DNA from: Odoribacter sp.
GTDB lineage: Bacteria; Bacteroidota; Bacteroidia; Bacteroidales; Marinifilaceae
Length of the DNA stretch: 22,943 nt
Assembly: GCA_020024465.1 (NCBI GenBank)
Contig: JAHHTT010000037.1
Location: 1 to 22,943 of the forward strand
Reading direction: 5' to 3'
In this document: positions 6,442-13,123 of the stretch, in pieces
Position numbering within the stretch: position 1 is the stretch's first letter
Layout of the letters: the number at the start of each line of letters is the position of its first letter
The notes under the pieces: model-generated
Seen by the model: only the letters and a program-made list of their open reading frames with translations
Database searches by the model: none
Told to the model about the DNA's origin: nothing
Translations under genes and position numbers: made by a program

Positions 6442-7428
6442 ATGAATAAATTATTAATATCACCCTCTCCTCATGTACACAGTGGCGATACCATTGAAAA
6501 GAACATGTATGGAGTACTCATAGCACTGATTCCGGCTTTTATCTGTTCGGTGTTGTTTTTCGGGATGGGCGCCATCATCGTAACGTTAACGTCGGTATCG
6601 GCATGTCTTCTTTTTGAATATCTGATCCAAAAATTTATTCTAAAAGGTCAACCGACAATTTGGGACGGTTCTGCAATCATAACCGGTATATTACTGGCAT
6701 TCAATGTTCCTGCCAATCTTCCCGTATGGATTATTCTCATCGGAGCATTTGTTGCTATTGGCATCGGAAAAATGAGTTTCGGAGGTTTGGGTTGCAATAT
6801 CTTTAATCCGGCTCTGGTCGGACGTGTATTCTTATTAATTTCATTTCCGGTACAAATGAACAGTTGGCCCATTGCACAAGGTTTCGAAACAAGATATATC
6901 GATGCCCAAACAGGCGCTACTCCTTTGGCATTATTAAAAGAAGCCGTTAAAGCAGGCACCCCGATAAATGATGTCATGAATGCAGAAGGGTTTGTAACCT
7001 ACAAGGATATGCTATTGGGCAACATGGGCGGCAGTTTGGGAGAAGTGGCTGCACTCGCATTGCTCATCGGCTTTGCCTTTATGCTTTTCCGCCGAATCAT
7101 CACATGGCATATTCCCATCGCAATTTTTGCAACAGTTGCAATATTCGGAGGGCTCCTACATATATATGATCCGACACAATTTGCAAACCCGTTATTCCAT
7201 ATCCTGACAGGAGGAATGATGCTTGGTGCGATTTTCATGGCAACAGACTATGTAACCTCGCCGATGAGTTCCAAAGGAATGATTATTTATGGTATAGGAA
7301 TCGGCATCCTTACCTCTGTCATTCGTATATTCGGAGCCTATCCGGAGGGAATGTCGTTTGCCATTTTAATCATGAACGCTTTTACACCCCTGATTAACAG
7401 GTATTGCAAACCGACCAGATTTGCATAG
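6442..7428 (+). CDS. rnfD: Rnf complex subunit RnfD, flavinylated membrane subunit
   Basis: RnfD is a core membrane subunit homologous to NqrB and carries a covalently bound FMN. The 328-residue protein is strongly hydrophobic, with several membrane helices (for example about 24-62, 76-108, 203-235 and 240-325). The conserved core GGLGCNIFNPALVGR is at about 114-128. The flavin attachment motif TGAT lies at 157-160, with Thr160 the expected phosphoester-linked residue after ApbE action. The N-terminus has the family's SPSPHVHS element. Stop and neighbours are regular: 28 bp after rnfC and 31 bp before rnfG. No ApbE flavin transferase gene is in the window, so it must be encoded elsewhere. Confidence 0.95.
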   Translation: MNKLLISPSPHVHSGDTIEKNMYGVLIALIPAFICSVLFFGMGAIIVTLTSVSACLLFEYLIQKFILKGQPTIWDGSAIITGILLAFNVPANLPVWIILIGAFVAIGIGKMSFGGLGCNIFNPALVGRVFLLISFPVQMNSWPIAQGFETRYIDAQTGATPLALLKEAVKAGTPINDVMNAEGFVTYKDMLLGNMGGSLGEVAALALLIGFAFMLFRRIITWHIPIAIFATVAIFGGLLHIYDPTQFANPLFHILTGGMMLGAIFMATDYVTSPMSSKGMIIYGIGIGILTSVIRIFGAYPEGMSFAILIMNAFTPLINRYCKPTRFA

Positions 7429-7459
7429 ACTATTACTTTCATTCCTAAATCTTAAGATT

Positions 7460-8077
7460 ATGGCAAAGAAACTAGAATCAAACTTTATCAATATGGTTGC
7501 GGTGCTATTCAGCATCAGCCTGATTTCCTCAGCAGGCGTAGGATATGTATATACATTGACCAAAGGTCCGATAGAAAAGGCAGCCGAAGAGAAACAGCAG
7601 GCAGCAATCAGCAATGTATTACCGGGAGAATTCGACAATAACCCGGCAGCAGAGAAATGGACCAAAGACATTGACGGCGGCATTTTGGAATTCTACCCAG
7701 CCAAACGCAATGGAGAATCTATCGGCACAGCCGTAAAAACATTCTCCAACAATGGCTTTAACGGCTATATTGAAATCATGGTCGGGTTCAATCCTGACGG
7801 TAGTATTAACGATTACTCTGCCTTGGTAAACAAAGAGACTCCGGGTTTGGGCAGCAAAATGAACTTTTGGTTCCGCGAAAATAATCCAGGCAGTGTCAAA
7901 GGTAAAAATCCAGGCACAACAGGTTTGAAAGTCAGTAAGGACGGAGGAGATGTGGATGCCATCACAGCAGCAACGATTTCTTCCCGGGCTTTTCTTGATG
8001 CCCTCAACCGTGCAGCATCAGCTCTTAACGGGACTGATGCAACCTCCGGAGCGACACAACAAAACAATAAACAGTAA
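7460..8077 (+). CDS. rnfG: Rnf complex subunit RnfG, FMN-binding subunit
   Basis: RnfG is anchored by one N-terminal helix (about 11-33) and exposes a domain that carries covalent FMN on the outer side of the membrane, like NqrC. The chosen ATG at 7460 gives 205 residues. The frame is open upstream to a TTG at 7421, but that overlaps rnfD and would add an atypical N-terminus. Family elements are ETPGLGSK at 126-133 and the flavinylation motif DAITAATISS, with Thr172 as the expected acceptor; alanine replaces the commoner glycine of S/TGAT, which is tolerated in the family. The C-terminal tail (190-205) is polar and disordered-looking and contains a second SGAT string at 196-199, discussed in the findings. 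rnfE follows after 11 bp. Confidence 0.94.
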   Translation: MAKKLESNFINMVAVLFSISLISSAGVGYVYTLTKGPIEKAAEEKQQAAISNVLPGEFDNNPAAEKWTKDIDGGILEFYPAKRNGESIGTAVKTFSNNGFNGYIEIMVGFNPDGSINDYSALVNKETPGLGSKMNFWFRENNPGSVKGKNPGTTGLKVSKDGGDVDAITAATISSRAFLDALNRAASALNGTDATSGATQQNNKQ

Positions 8078-8088
8078 AACATTGCAAC

Positions 8089-8676
8089 ATGAGTAATATT
8101 AAAATACTTACAAACGGTCTTTTCCGCGAAAATCCGACATTCGGACTTCTACTCGGAATGTGCCCCACATTGGGAGTGACAACCTCAGCATTCAATGGCA
8201 TGGGAATGGGTTTGGCCACCACCTTTGTACTGGTAATGTCCAATCTTGTGATATCTTTAGTTGCCAACTTCATTCCAGATAAAGTACGTATTCCCGCATT
8301 TATTGTCATCATCGCAACCTTTGTCACCGTTGTAGATTTTTCTATGCAGGCATACGTGCAATCTCTCTATGAATCTCTTGGCCTATTTATCCCCTTAATA
8401 GTAGTGAATTGTATCGTATTGGGACGGGCCGAAGCTTTTGCCTCCAAAAATGGCGTAATAGCTTCTATCTTTGATGGATTAGGTATGGGATTGGGATTTA
8501 CCATAAGTCTAACTTTATTAGGAGTCATCCGAGAATTGTTAGGCAGTGGAAAAATCTTTGATATCACCATCATGAGCGACCAATACGGGATGTTAGCTTT
8601 TGTCTTGGCACCAGGAGGTTTTCTGGCATTAGGATTTTTGATTGCAGCAGTCAACCGTCTGAGAAAAACAAATTAA
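8089..8676 (+). CDS. rnfE: Rnf complex subunit RnfE, integral membrane subunit
   Basis: RnfE (homologue of NqrD) is an integral subunit of about six helices that, with RnfA, forms the inverted-pair membrane core holding an iron-sulfur centre. The 195-residue protein begins with ILTNGLFRENPTFGLLLGMCPTLGVTT. Its Cys25 in the GMCPTLG half-motif and the VVNCIVLGRAEAFA segment (near 104-117, with Cys107) are the expected cluster ligands and signature. Length and hydrophobicity are normal. It is separated by 11 bp from rnfG and 19 bp from rnfA, so it is certainly part of the same transcript. RnfE and RnfA are paralogues; I assigned them by the N-terminal FRENPTFG of RnfE and the VFVNNVVLAQ of RnfA. 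Confidence 0.95.
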   Translation: MSNIKILTNGLFRENPTFGLLLGMCPTLGVTTSAFNGMGMGLATTFVLVMSNLVISLVANFIPDKVRIPAFIVIIATFVTVVDFSMQAYVQSLYESLGLFIPLIVVNCIVLGRAEAFASKNGVIASIFDGLGMGLGFTISLTLLGVIRELLGSGKIFDITIMSDQYGMLAFVLAPGGFLALGFLIAAVNRLRKTN

Positions 8677-8695
8677 TTTTTAAAGGAAAAGAAAG

Positions 8696-9268
8696 ATGGA
8701 ATATATACTGATATTTATAGCAGCCGTATTTGTCAATAACGTCGTGCTGGCACAATTTTTAGGGATATGCCCATTTTTAGGGGTATCAAAAAAAGTTTCT
8801 ACGGCAATCGGCATGACCGGAGCTTTGACATTTGTTATGATTCTCGCAACTTTAGTGACGTTTATCATACAAAAAAGCATTCTTAACCCATTTGGAATTG
8901 GTTTTATGCAAACTATCACGTTCATCCTTGTGATAGCCGCTTTGGTACAAATGGTTGAAATCATTTTAAAAAAAGTAAGCCCGGCACTTTATCAGGCTTT
9001 AGGAGTATTTCTTCCTTTGATTACTACCAACTGTGCCGTTTTAGGAGTCGCCATCATGGTAATCCAAAAAGATTTCAATCTACTGGAGTCATTAGTGTTT
9101 GCAGCATCTACAGCCATTGGATTCGGCTTGGCTCTGACGATCTTTGCCGGCATCCGCGAACATTTGGAACTAGTAGATATTCCCAAGGGCATGAAAGGAT
9201 CACCGATAGCTCTTGTGGCTGCCGGTTTATTAGCAATGGCATTTATGGGCTTCTCAGGAATTGTATAA
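8696..9268 (+). CDS. rnfA: Rnf complex subunit RnfA, integral membrane subunit
   Basis: RnfA (homologue of NqrE) is the last gene of the operon. The 190-residue, about six-helix membrane protein shows the signature VFVNNVVLAQFLGICPFLGVS at the start (given here as key residues Asn14, Asn15, Cys25) and a second half-motif TTNCAVLGVA near residue 110, with Cys112. The two cysteines lie in opposite half-repeats and are expected to bind a shared centre with RnfE. A purine-rich AAAGGAAAAG stretch precedes the ATG by a few bases, an unusually Shine-Dalgarno-like site for this window. A strong terminator begins about 20 bp after the stop, closing the rnf unit. With this gene all six core subunits (A, B, C, D, E, G) are present and intact. 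Confidence 0.96.
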   Translation: MEYILIFIAAVFVNNVVLAQFLGICPFLGVSKKVSTAIGMTGALTFVMILATLVTFIIQKSILNPFGIGFMQTITFILVIAALVQMVEIILKKVSPALYQALGVFLPLITTNCAVLGVAIMVIQKDFNLLESLVFAASTAIGFGLALTIFAGIREHLELVDIPKGMKGSPIALVAAGLLAMAFMGFSGIV

Positions 9269-9288
9269 GCACCATTTATATCATATTG

Positions 9289-9330
9289 ACGCCTACCCAA
9301 CTTTACAATAATCAGGTAGGCGTTTTTTTT
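9289..9330 (+). terminator. Rho-independent terminator of the rseC-rnf operon
   Basis: A perfect 9-bp stem pairs ACGCCTACC (9289-9297) with 9315-9323 around a 17-base loop. An unbroken run of T follows to 9330. This is a textbook intrinsic terminator 20 bp after rnfA. Confidence 0.9.
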
Positions 9331-9381
9331 ATATTATTCCACAGACTCATCATTATATTTTTCTATCACTGATTAATTTCA

Positions 9382-9389
9382 TATTTTTG
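9382..9389 (+). promoter_or_regulatory. Bacteroidota -7 promoter box for the CCA-enzyme gene
   Basis: TATTTTTG matches TAnnTTTG. A TTTT at 9359-9362 lies 19 bp upstream, close to a -33 TTTG. Transcription would start near 9396, which is only about 8 bases before the first ATG (9404) and about 32 before the second (9428). Confidence 0.45.
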
Positions 9390-9403
9390 CATCTTCAATA
9401 TAA

Positions 9404-10822
9404 ATGACATTCATTGAAATAGAGAAAATGCAATTACCATTAAAACACCCTATATTTGAAGTGTTGGCAAAAATAGCCGATGAAAAGGGAATTGAAGCTT
9501 ATGTAATCGGCGGATATGTTCGGGATTTACTACTACACCGTCCTTCAAAGGATATCGATGTTGTTGTACATGGAAGCGGCATAGAATTAGCAGAGGAAAC
9601 AGCTCACCACTTAGGGGGATTACACGTATCGGTATTTAAAAATTTCGGCACTGCCATGTTTCGCTATAAAGGAATGGAAATTGAATTTGTTGGAGCCCGA
9701 AAAGAATCTTATAGAGCCAATTCACGTAAACCAATTGTTGAAAAAGGGTCTATTGATGACGACCAAAAAAGACGTGATTTTACGATCAATGCATTAGCCA
9801 TATCTCTAAATAAAGATGACTATGGCAAATTAATTGATCCATTTGGAGGAATAGAACATTTAGAAGAGCGACTCATCAAAACGCCATTGGAACCCAGAGT
9901 GACTTTTTCGGATGATCCATTACGCATGATGCGTGCCATACGTTTTGCATCACAATTAAACTTTCAAATTGAAGAAAATACTTTCAACGCAATCAAAGAA
10001 TACCACCACCGCCTCCGCATTATCTCGATGGAGCGTATTATGGACGAATTTAATAAAATCATGTTGTCCCCCGAACCTTCCCGTGGCATTCTATTATTGG
10101 ACGAAGCGAAATTATTGGAGATTTTCTTTCCAGAGCTAGTGGCTCTTAAAGGTGTAGAGAATGTAAATGGTGTAAAACATAAGGATAATTTTTATCATAC
10201 ACTCACAGTTCTGGATACTCTATCACTATACACAAAAGATTTATGGCTTCGCTGGGCAGCATTATTGCACGATATAGGAAAACCGGTCACCAAGAAATTC
10301 GTCAAAGGACAAGGTTGGACTTTCTATGGCCACAATCATGTAGGAGAACGTATGGTTGCAAAAATATTCAACAAATTAAAATTACCTCAAAACGAGAAAA
10401 TGAAATATGTACAGAAATTGGTAAATTTGCACATGCGTCCTATAGTATTAAGTGAAGATATTGTTACGGATTCTGCCGTACGGCGACTTCTTTTTGACGC
10501 AGGTGATGATATTGATGATCTCATGACTTTGGCAGAAGCAGACATCACTTCGAAAAATGAAGAGAAAGTAAAACGATTTTTGAAAAACTTTAAGATTGTA
10601 CGCCGCAAACTAAAGGAAGTGGAAGAAAAAGATTCAATCCGTAATTTCCAGCCTCCCATCAGTGGTGAAGAAATTATTGAAACCTTTCATTTATCTCCAT
10701 GCAAAGCAGTCGGAGATATTAAAAGTGCCATAAAAGAAGCAATATTAGATGGCATTATTGGGAATAACTACGAAGAAGCAAAAGAGTATATGTTCAAAAT
10801 TGCCAAAGAAATCATCAAATAA
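9404..10822 (+). CDS. cca: CCA tRNA nucleotidyltransferase with HD domain
   Basis: This enzyme adds or repairs the 3'-CCA end of tRNAs from CTP and ATP. The 472-residue frame has a class II nucleotidyltransferase head: GGYVRD at 36-41, the metal-binding DID at 50-52, RRDFTINALA at 123-132 and DPLRMMRAIRFA at 171-182. An HD phosphohydrolase-type domain follows, with H265, HD at 289-290 and HNH near 310-312. Poly(A) polymerase is the main alternative, but the HD-containing bacterial form in this phylum is normally the CCA enzyme. The start is uncertain: the ATG at 9428 (MQLPLKHPIF) better fits the position of the promoter box and the usual short N-terminus, so the first eight residues may not be translated. 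The stop overlaps the tail of the converging lipid-kinase gene by 8 bp. Confidence 0.9.
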   Translation: MTFIEIEKMQLPLKHPIFEVLAKIADEKGIEAYVIGGYVRDLLLHRPSKDIDVVVHGSGIELAEETAHHLGGLHVSVFKNFGTAMFRYKGMEIEFVGARKESYRANSRKPIVEKGSIDDDQKRRDFTINALAISLNKDDYGKLIDPFGGIEHLEERLIKTPLEPRVTFSDDPLRMMRAIRFASQLNFQIEENTFNAIKEYHHRLRIISMERIMDEFNKIMLSPEPSRGILLLDEAKLLEIFFPELVALKGVENVNGVKHKDNFYHTLTVLDTLSLYTKDLWLRWAALLHDIGKPVTKKFVKGQGWTFYGHNHVGERMVAKIFNKLKLPQNEKMKYVQKLVNLHMRPIVLSEDIVTDSAVRRLLFDAGDDIDDLMTLAEADITSKNEEKVKRFLKNFKIVRRKLKEVEEKDSIRNFQPPISGEEIIETFHLSPCKAVGDIKSAIKEAILDGIIGNNYEEAKEYMFKIAKEIIK

Positions 10823-11717
10823 TACAACGCTCTTTTTTAGGAACAACAACTTTTAATGCACCCTGCAACACTTTCAAGTGAAGCGGGGAGTTCATTATAT
10901 AAGCATCACCATCTATATGAATACGATTTATATTTCCCTCAATGATAGCTTCTTTACACTGTATTTCTTTAAAATAAGACACTTTATAAAGTTTGGCGCT
11001 CACAAAAAACAACAAAAACCATATAATCTCAAAGAAAGCAGGACGCTTTAAAATACAAATATCCATCATTCCATCACGCACTGATGCATGAGGAGCTATA
11101 TACGCATTATTACCATATTGAGATGTATTCGCAAAAGAAAGAATAAAGCAACTAACTTTCATTGCCTTACCATCACTGATTATTTTATATTTCTTTTCCG
11201 GATAACGGAACCATAGTTTCAATGCAGCATAAATATACGAAAATATTCCCCGCAATTTCTGATTATTAAATTCATGCGCCACCTCAGCATCAAATCCCAC
11301 ACCACTGACATTCAATGAATATTTGTCATTTATCTGCAATACATCTATATTCACATATTGTTCTGTCAATACCTGTTTCAAAGCCTTGGACATAAAAATA
11401 GAATAGCCTAAATGACGGGCAAATCCATTCCCACTACCTAAGGAAACAACTGAAAAAGCTATATCACTACCACACAAAGCCCCTCCCACTTCATTGACAG
11501 TCCCATCACCGCCAACTGCAACGATATGAGTATATTTACCTGTAATCCGTGCATCTTCCACCATTTTACGAGCATGACCAGAATATTCTGTAAATGCAAC
11601 GTCGTACATGACCTGCTCGTATTCCGACAATTTTTTGATACGTTCAGGCACTTCTTTCCCTAACCCCAAACCGGAAACCGGATTAATGATGAATAATATT
11701 CTATGAGAATCTATCAT
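10815..11717 (-). CDS. Diacylglycerol/sphingosine kinase family lipid kinase
   Basis: This is a 300-residue member of the DAGK catalytic family (YegS, DgkB, LCB5-like), which phosphorylates lipid hydroxyl groups with ATP. Motifs are INPVSGLGLGKE near 11-22, the nucleotide-binding GGDGTVNEVGG at 69-79, and GSGNGFARHLG at 94-104, followed by the two-domain YegS-type body. No signal peptide is present; it is expected at the inner face of the membrane. The ATG overlaps the stop of the upstream UDP-glucose dehydrogenase as ATGA (11714-11717), so translation is probably coupled. The actual lipid is unknown: diacylglycerol is the default, but many Bacteroidota make sphingolipids, so a sphingoid base or ceramide is possible. 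The 3' end overlaps cca by 8 bp tail to tail, and I see no terminator between them. Confidence 0.88.
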   Translation of the reverse strand: MIDSHRILFIINPVSGLGLGKEVPERIKKLSEYEQVMYDVAFTEYSGHARKMVEDARITGKYTHIVAVGGDGTVNEVGGALCGSDIAFSVVSLGSGNGFARHLGYSIFMSKALKQVLTEQYVNIDVLQINDKYSLNVSGVGFDAEVAHEFNNQKLRGIFSYIYAALKLWFRYPEKKYKIISDGKAMKVSCFILSFANTSQYGNNAYIAPHASVRDGMMDICILKRPAFFEIIWFLLFFVSAKLYKVSYFKEIQCKEAIIEGNINRIHIDGDAYIMNSPLHLKVLQGALKVVVPKKERCII

Positions 11718-13027
11718 CGACCTATTCCATAATAAACATAACCAAATTCCAACATCTGCTCAGGACTGTATATGTTGCGCCCGTCAAAAATCACTTTTCC
11801 TTTCAATGCACGTTCAATATAGGTAAATTTGGGAACTTTAAACTCCTGCCATTCTGTTATAACAATCATGGCATCAGCTCCTTCCAATGCTTCATACATC
11901 GTAGTGGCATAAGTTATACGATTTCCTATTCTACGGCGACACTCCTCCATGGCAACCGGATCATAAGCTGAAATTGTCGCTCCTGCCTCCAATAATTGTT
12001 CTATCAGCACCAAAGAAGGAGCTTCACGCATATCATCAGTTGCAGGTTTAAAAGAAAGACCCCACAATCCGAAATGCTTTCCTTTTAAATCACCGCTGTA
12101 ATGTTTCCATATTTTTCGAAACAACAGATTTTTCTGCCTATTATTTACTTCTTCCACTGCTTTTAACACCCCCATGGTATAACCATAATCATCCCCCGTC
12201 TTAATTAATGCCTTAACATCCTTAGGAAAACAAGATCCACCGTATCCACATCCTGCATTCAAAAACTTGGTCCCGATACGAGAATCACTTCCTATTCCCT
12301 GTTTCACAGCATCTACATTTGCCCCCACCAACTCACATAAATTAGCTATATCATTCATAAAAGATATACGTGTAGCCAACATAGAATTAGCAGCATACTT
12401 AGTCATCTCTGCAGAAGGTATATCCATGAAAAAAATAGGCGTATTATTCAACACAAAGGCATGATAAAGACGCTCCATCACTTTCTCGGCACGCTCTGAC
12501 TCTACCCCGACAATCACTCTATCAGGATACATAAAATCGTTAATGGCGTCTCCCTCTTTCAAAAACTCAGGATTAGAAGCTACATCAAAAGAAATTTCGA
12601 TCTCCCGACGTTCGAGCTCAGCCCGAATAACAGCCTTCACCCGCTGATTCGTTCCAACAGGAACCGTTGATTTTGTAACTACAACGATATAATCATCAAT
12701 CAATTCTCCAATTTCTTTTGCAACTCCCAATACATAGCGCAAATCTGCACTTCCATCTTCTCCCGGAGGCGTACCTACAGCTATAAAAACAGCATCTGCA
12801 TCCATTAATGCCTCTTTCAAAGAAGTAGTAAAAAACAAACGTCCAGAAGCCCGGTTCTTTGCCACCAATTCAGACAATCCAGGTTCGTAAATAGGAATTT
12901 TCCCCTCATTCAACTTTCCAATTTTCAAAGTATCTACATCTACGCAAGTAACCGTAACTCCTGTTTCTGCCAAACAAGTACCCGATACTAAACCGACATA
13001 ACCTGTTCCTACTACAGCTATTCTCAT
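11714..13027 (-). CDS. ugd: UDP-glucose 6-dehydrogenase
   Basis: This enzyme oxidises UDP-glucose to UDP-glucuronate with two NAD+, feeding capsule, exopolysaccharide or lipid glycosylation. With the ATG at 13027 the protein has 437 residues. The frame runs on to a TTG at 13045, which I reject because MRIAVVGTGYVG is the usual family start. Seen are the Rossmann motif GTGYVG (7-12), GTPPGEDGSAD near 85, STVPVGT near 120, NPEFLKEGDA near 152, and the catalytic GCGYGGSCFPKD with Cys266 (GGSCFPKD). The C-terminal domain with GLSFKPATDDMREAP is present. UDP-mannuronate-type dehydrogenases are relatives, but the SCFPKD context and length fit the UDP-glucose enzyme. It is translationally coupled to the lipid kinase downstream and divergent from the alpha-2-macroglobulin gene. 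Confidence 0.92.
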   Translation of the reverse strand: MRIAVVGTGYVGLVSGTCLAETGVTVTCVDVDTLKIGKLNEGKIPIYEPGLSELVAKNRASGRLFFTTSLKEALMDADAVFIAVGTPPGEDGSADLRYVLGVAKEIGELIDDYIVVVTKSTVPVGTNQRVKAVIRAELERREIEISFDVASNPEFLKEGDAINDFMYPDRVIVGVESERAEKVMERLYHAFVLNNTPIFFMDIPSAEMTKYAANSMLATRISFMNDIANLCELVGANVDAVKQGIGSDSRIGTKFLNAGCGYGGSCFPKDVKALIKTGDDYGYTMGVLKAVEEVNNRQKNLLFRKIWKHYSGDLKGKHFGLWGLSFKPATDDMREAPSLVLIEQLLEAGATISAYDPVAMEECRRRIGNRITYATTMYEALEGADAMIVITEWQEFKVPKFTYIERALKGKVIFDGRNIYSPEQMLEFGYVYYGIGR

Positions 13028-13058
13028 ATTTTCTATTTTAGGCAATTCATATTGTCTG

Positions 13059-13066
13059 CAAAGTTA
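13059..13066 (-). promoter_or_regulatory. Bacteroidota -7 promoter box for ugd and lipid kinase
   Basis: The minus strand reads TAACTTTG, matching TAnnTTTG, 31 bp upstream of the chosen ugd ATG. No -33 TTTG is seen at normal spacing. The position also supports the shorter ugd start at 13027. Confidence 0.5.
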
Positions 13067-13088
13067 CGTTATTTGTTCAAATTATTCC

Positions 13089-13096
13089 TACATTTG
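13089..13096 (+). promoter_or_regulatory. Bacteroidota -7 promoter box for the alpha-2-macroglobulin gene
   Basis: TACATTTG matches TAnnTTTG, 27 bp before the ATG at 13124. A TTTG at 13072-13075 is only 13 bp upstream, too close for a standard -33 box. Divergent from the ugd box 22 bp away, the same spacing as in the yhcH/era intergenic region. Confidence 0.45.
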
Positions 13097-13123
13097 TTAT
13101 TGACAATATAAAAAATCCGGAAT

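Noticed and set aside
7421..7459. TTG start for rnfG
   Set aside because: It overlaps rnfD and adds 13 atypical residues; the ATG at 7460 directly precedes the membrane anchor.
9269..9403. Possible small RNA or tRNA between rnfA and cca
   Set aside because: Only the terminator hairpin and a promoter box are visible; no cloverleaf or other structure was found.
13028..13045. TTG start for ugd
   Set aside because: MRIAVVGTGYVG from the ATG at 13027 is the usual family start.
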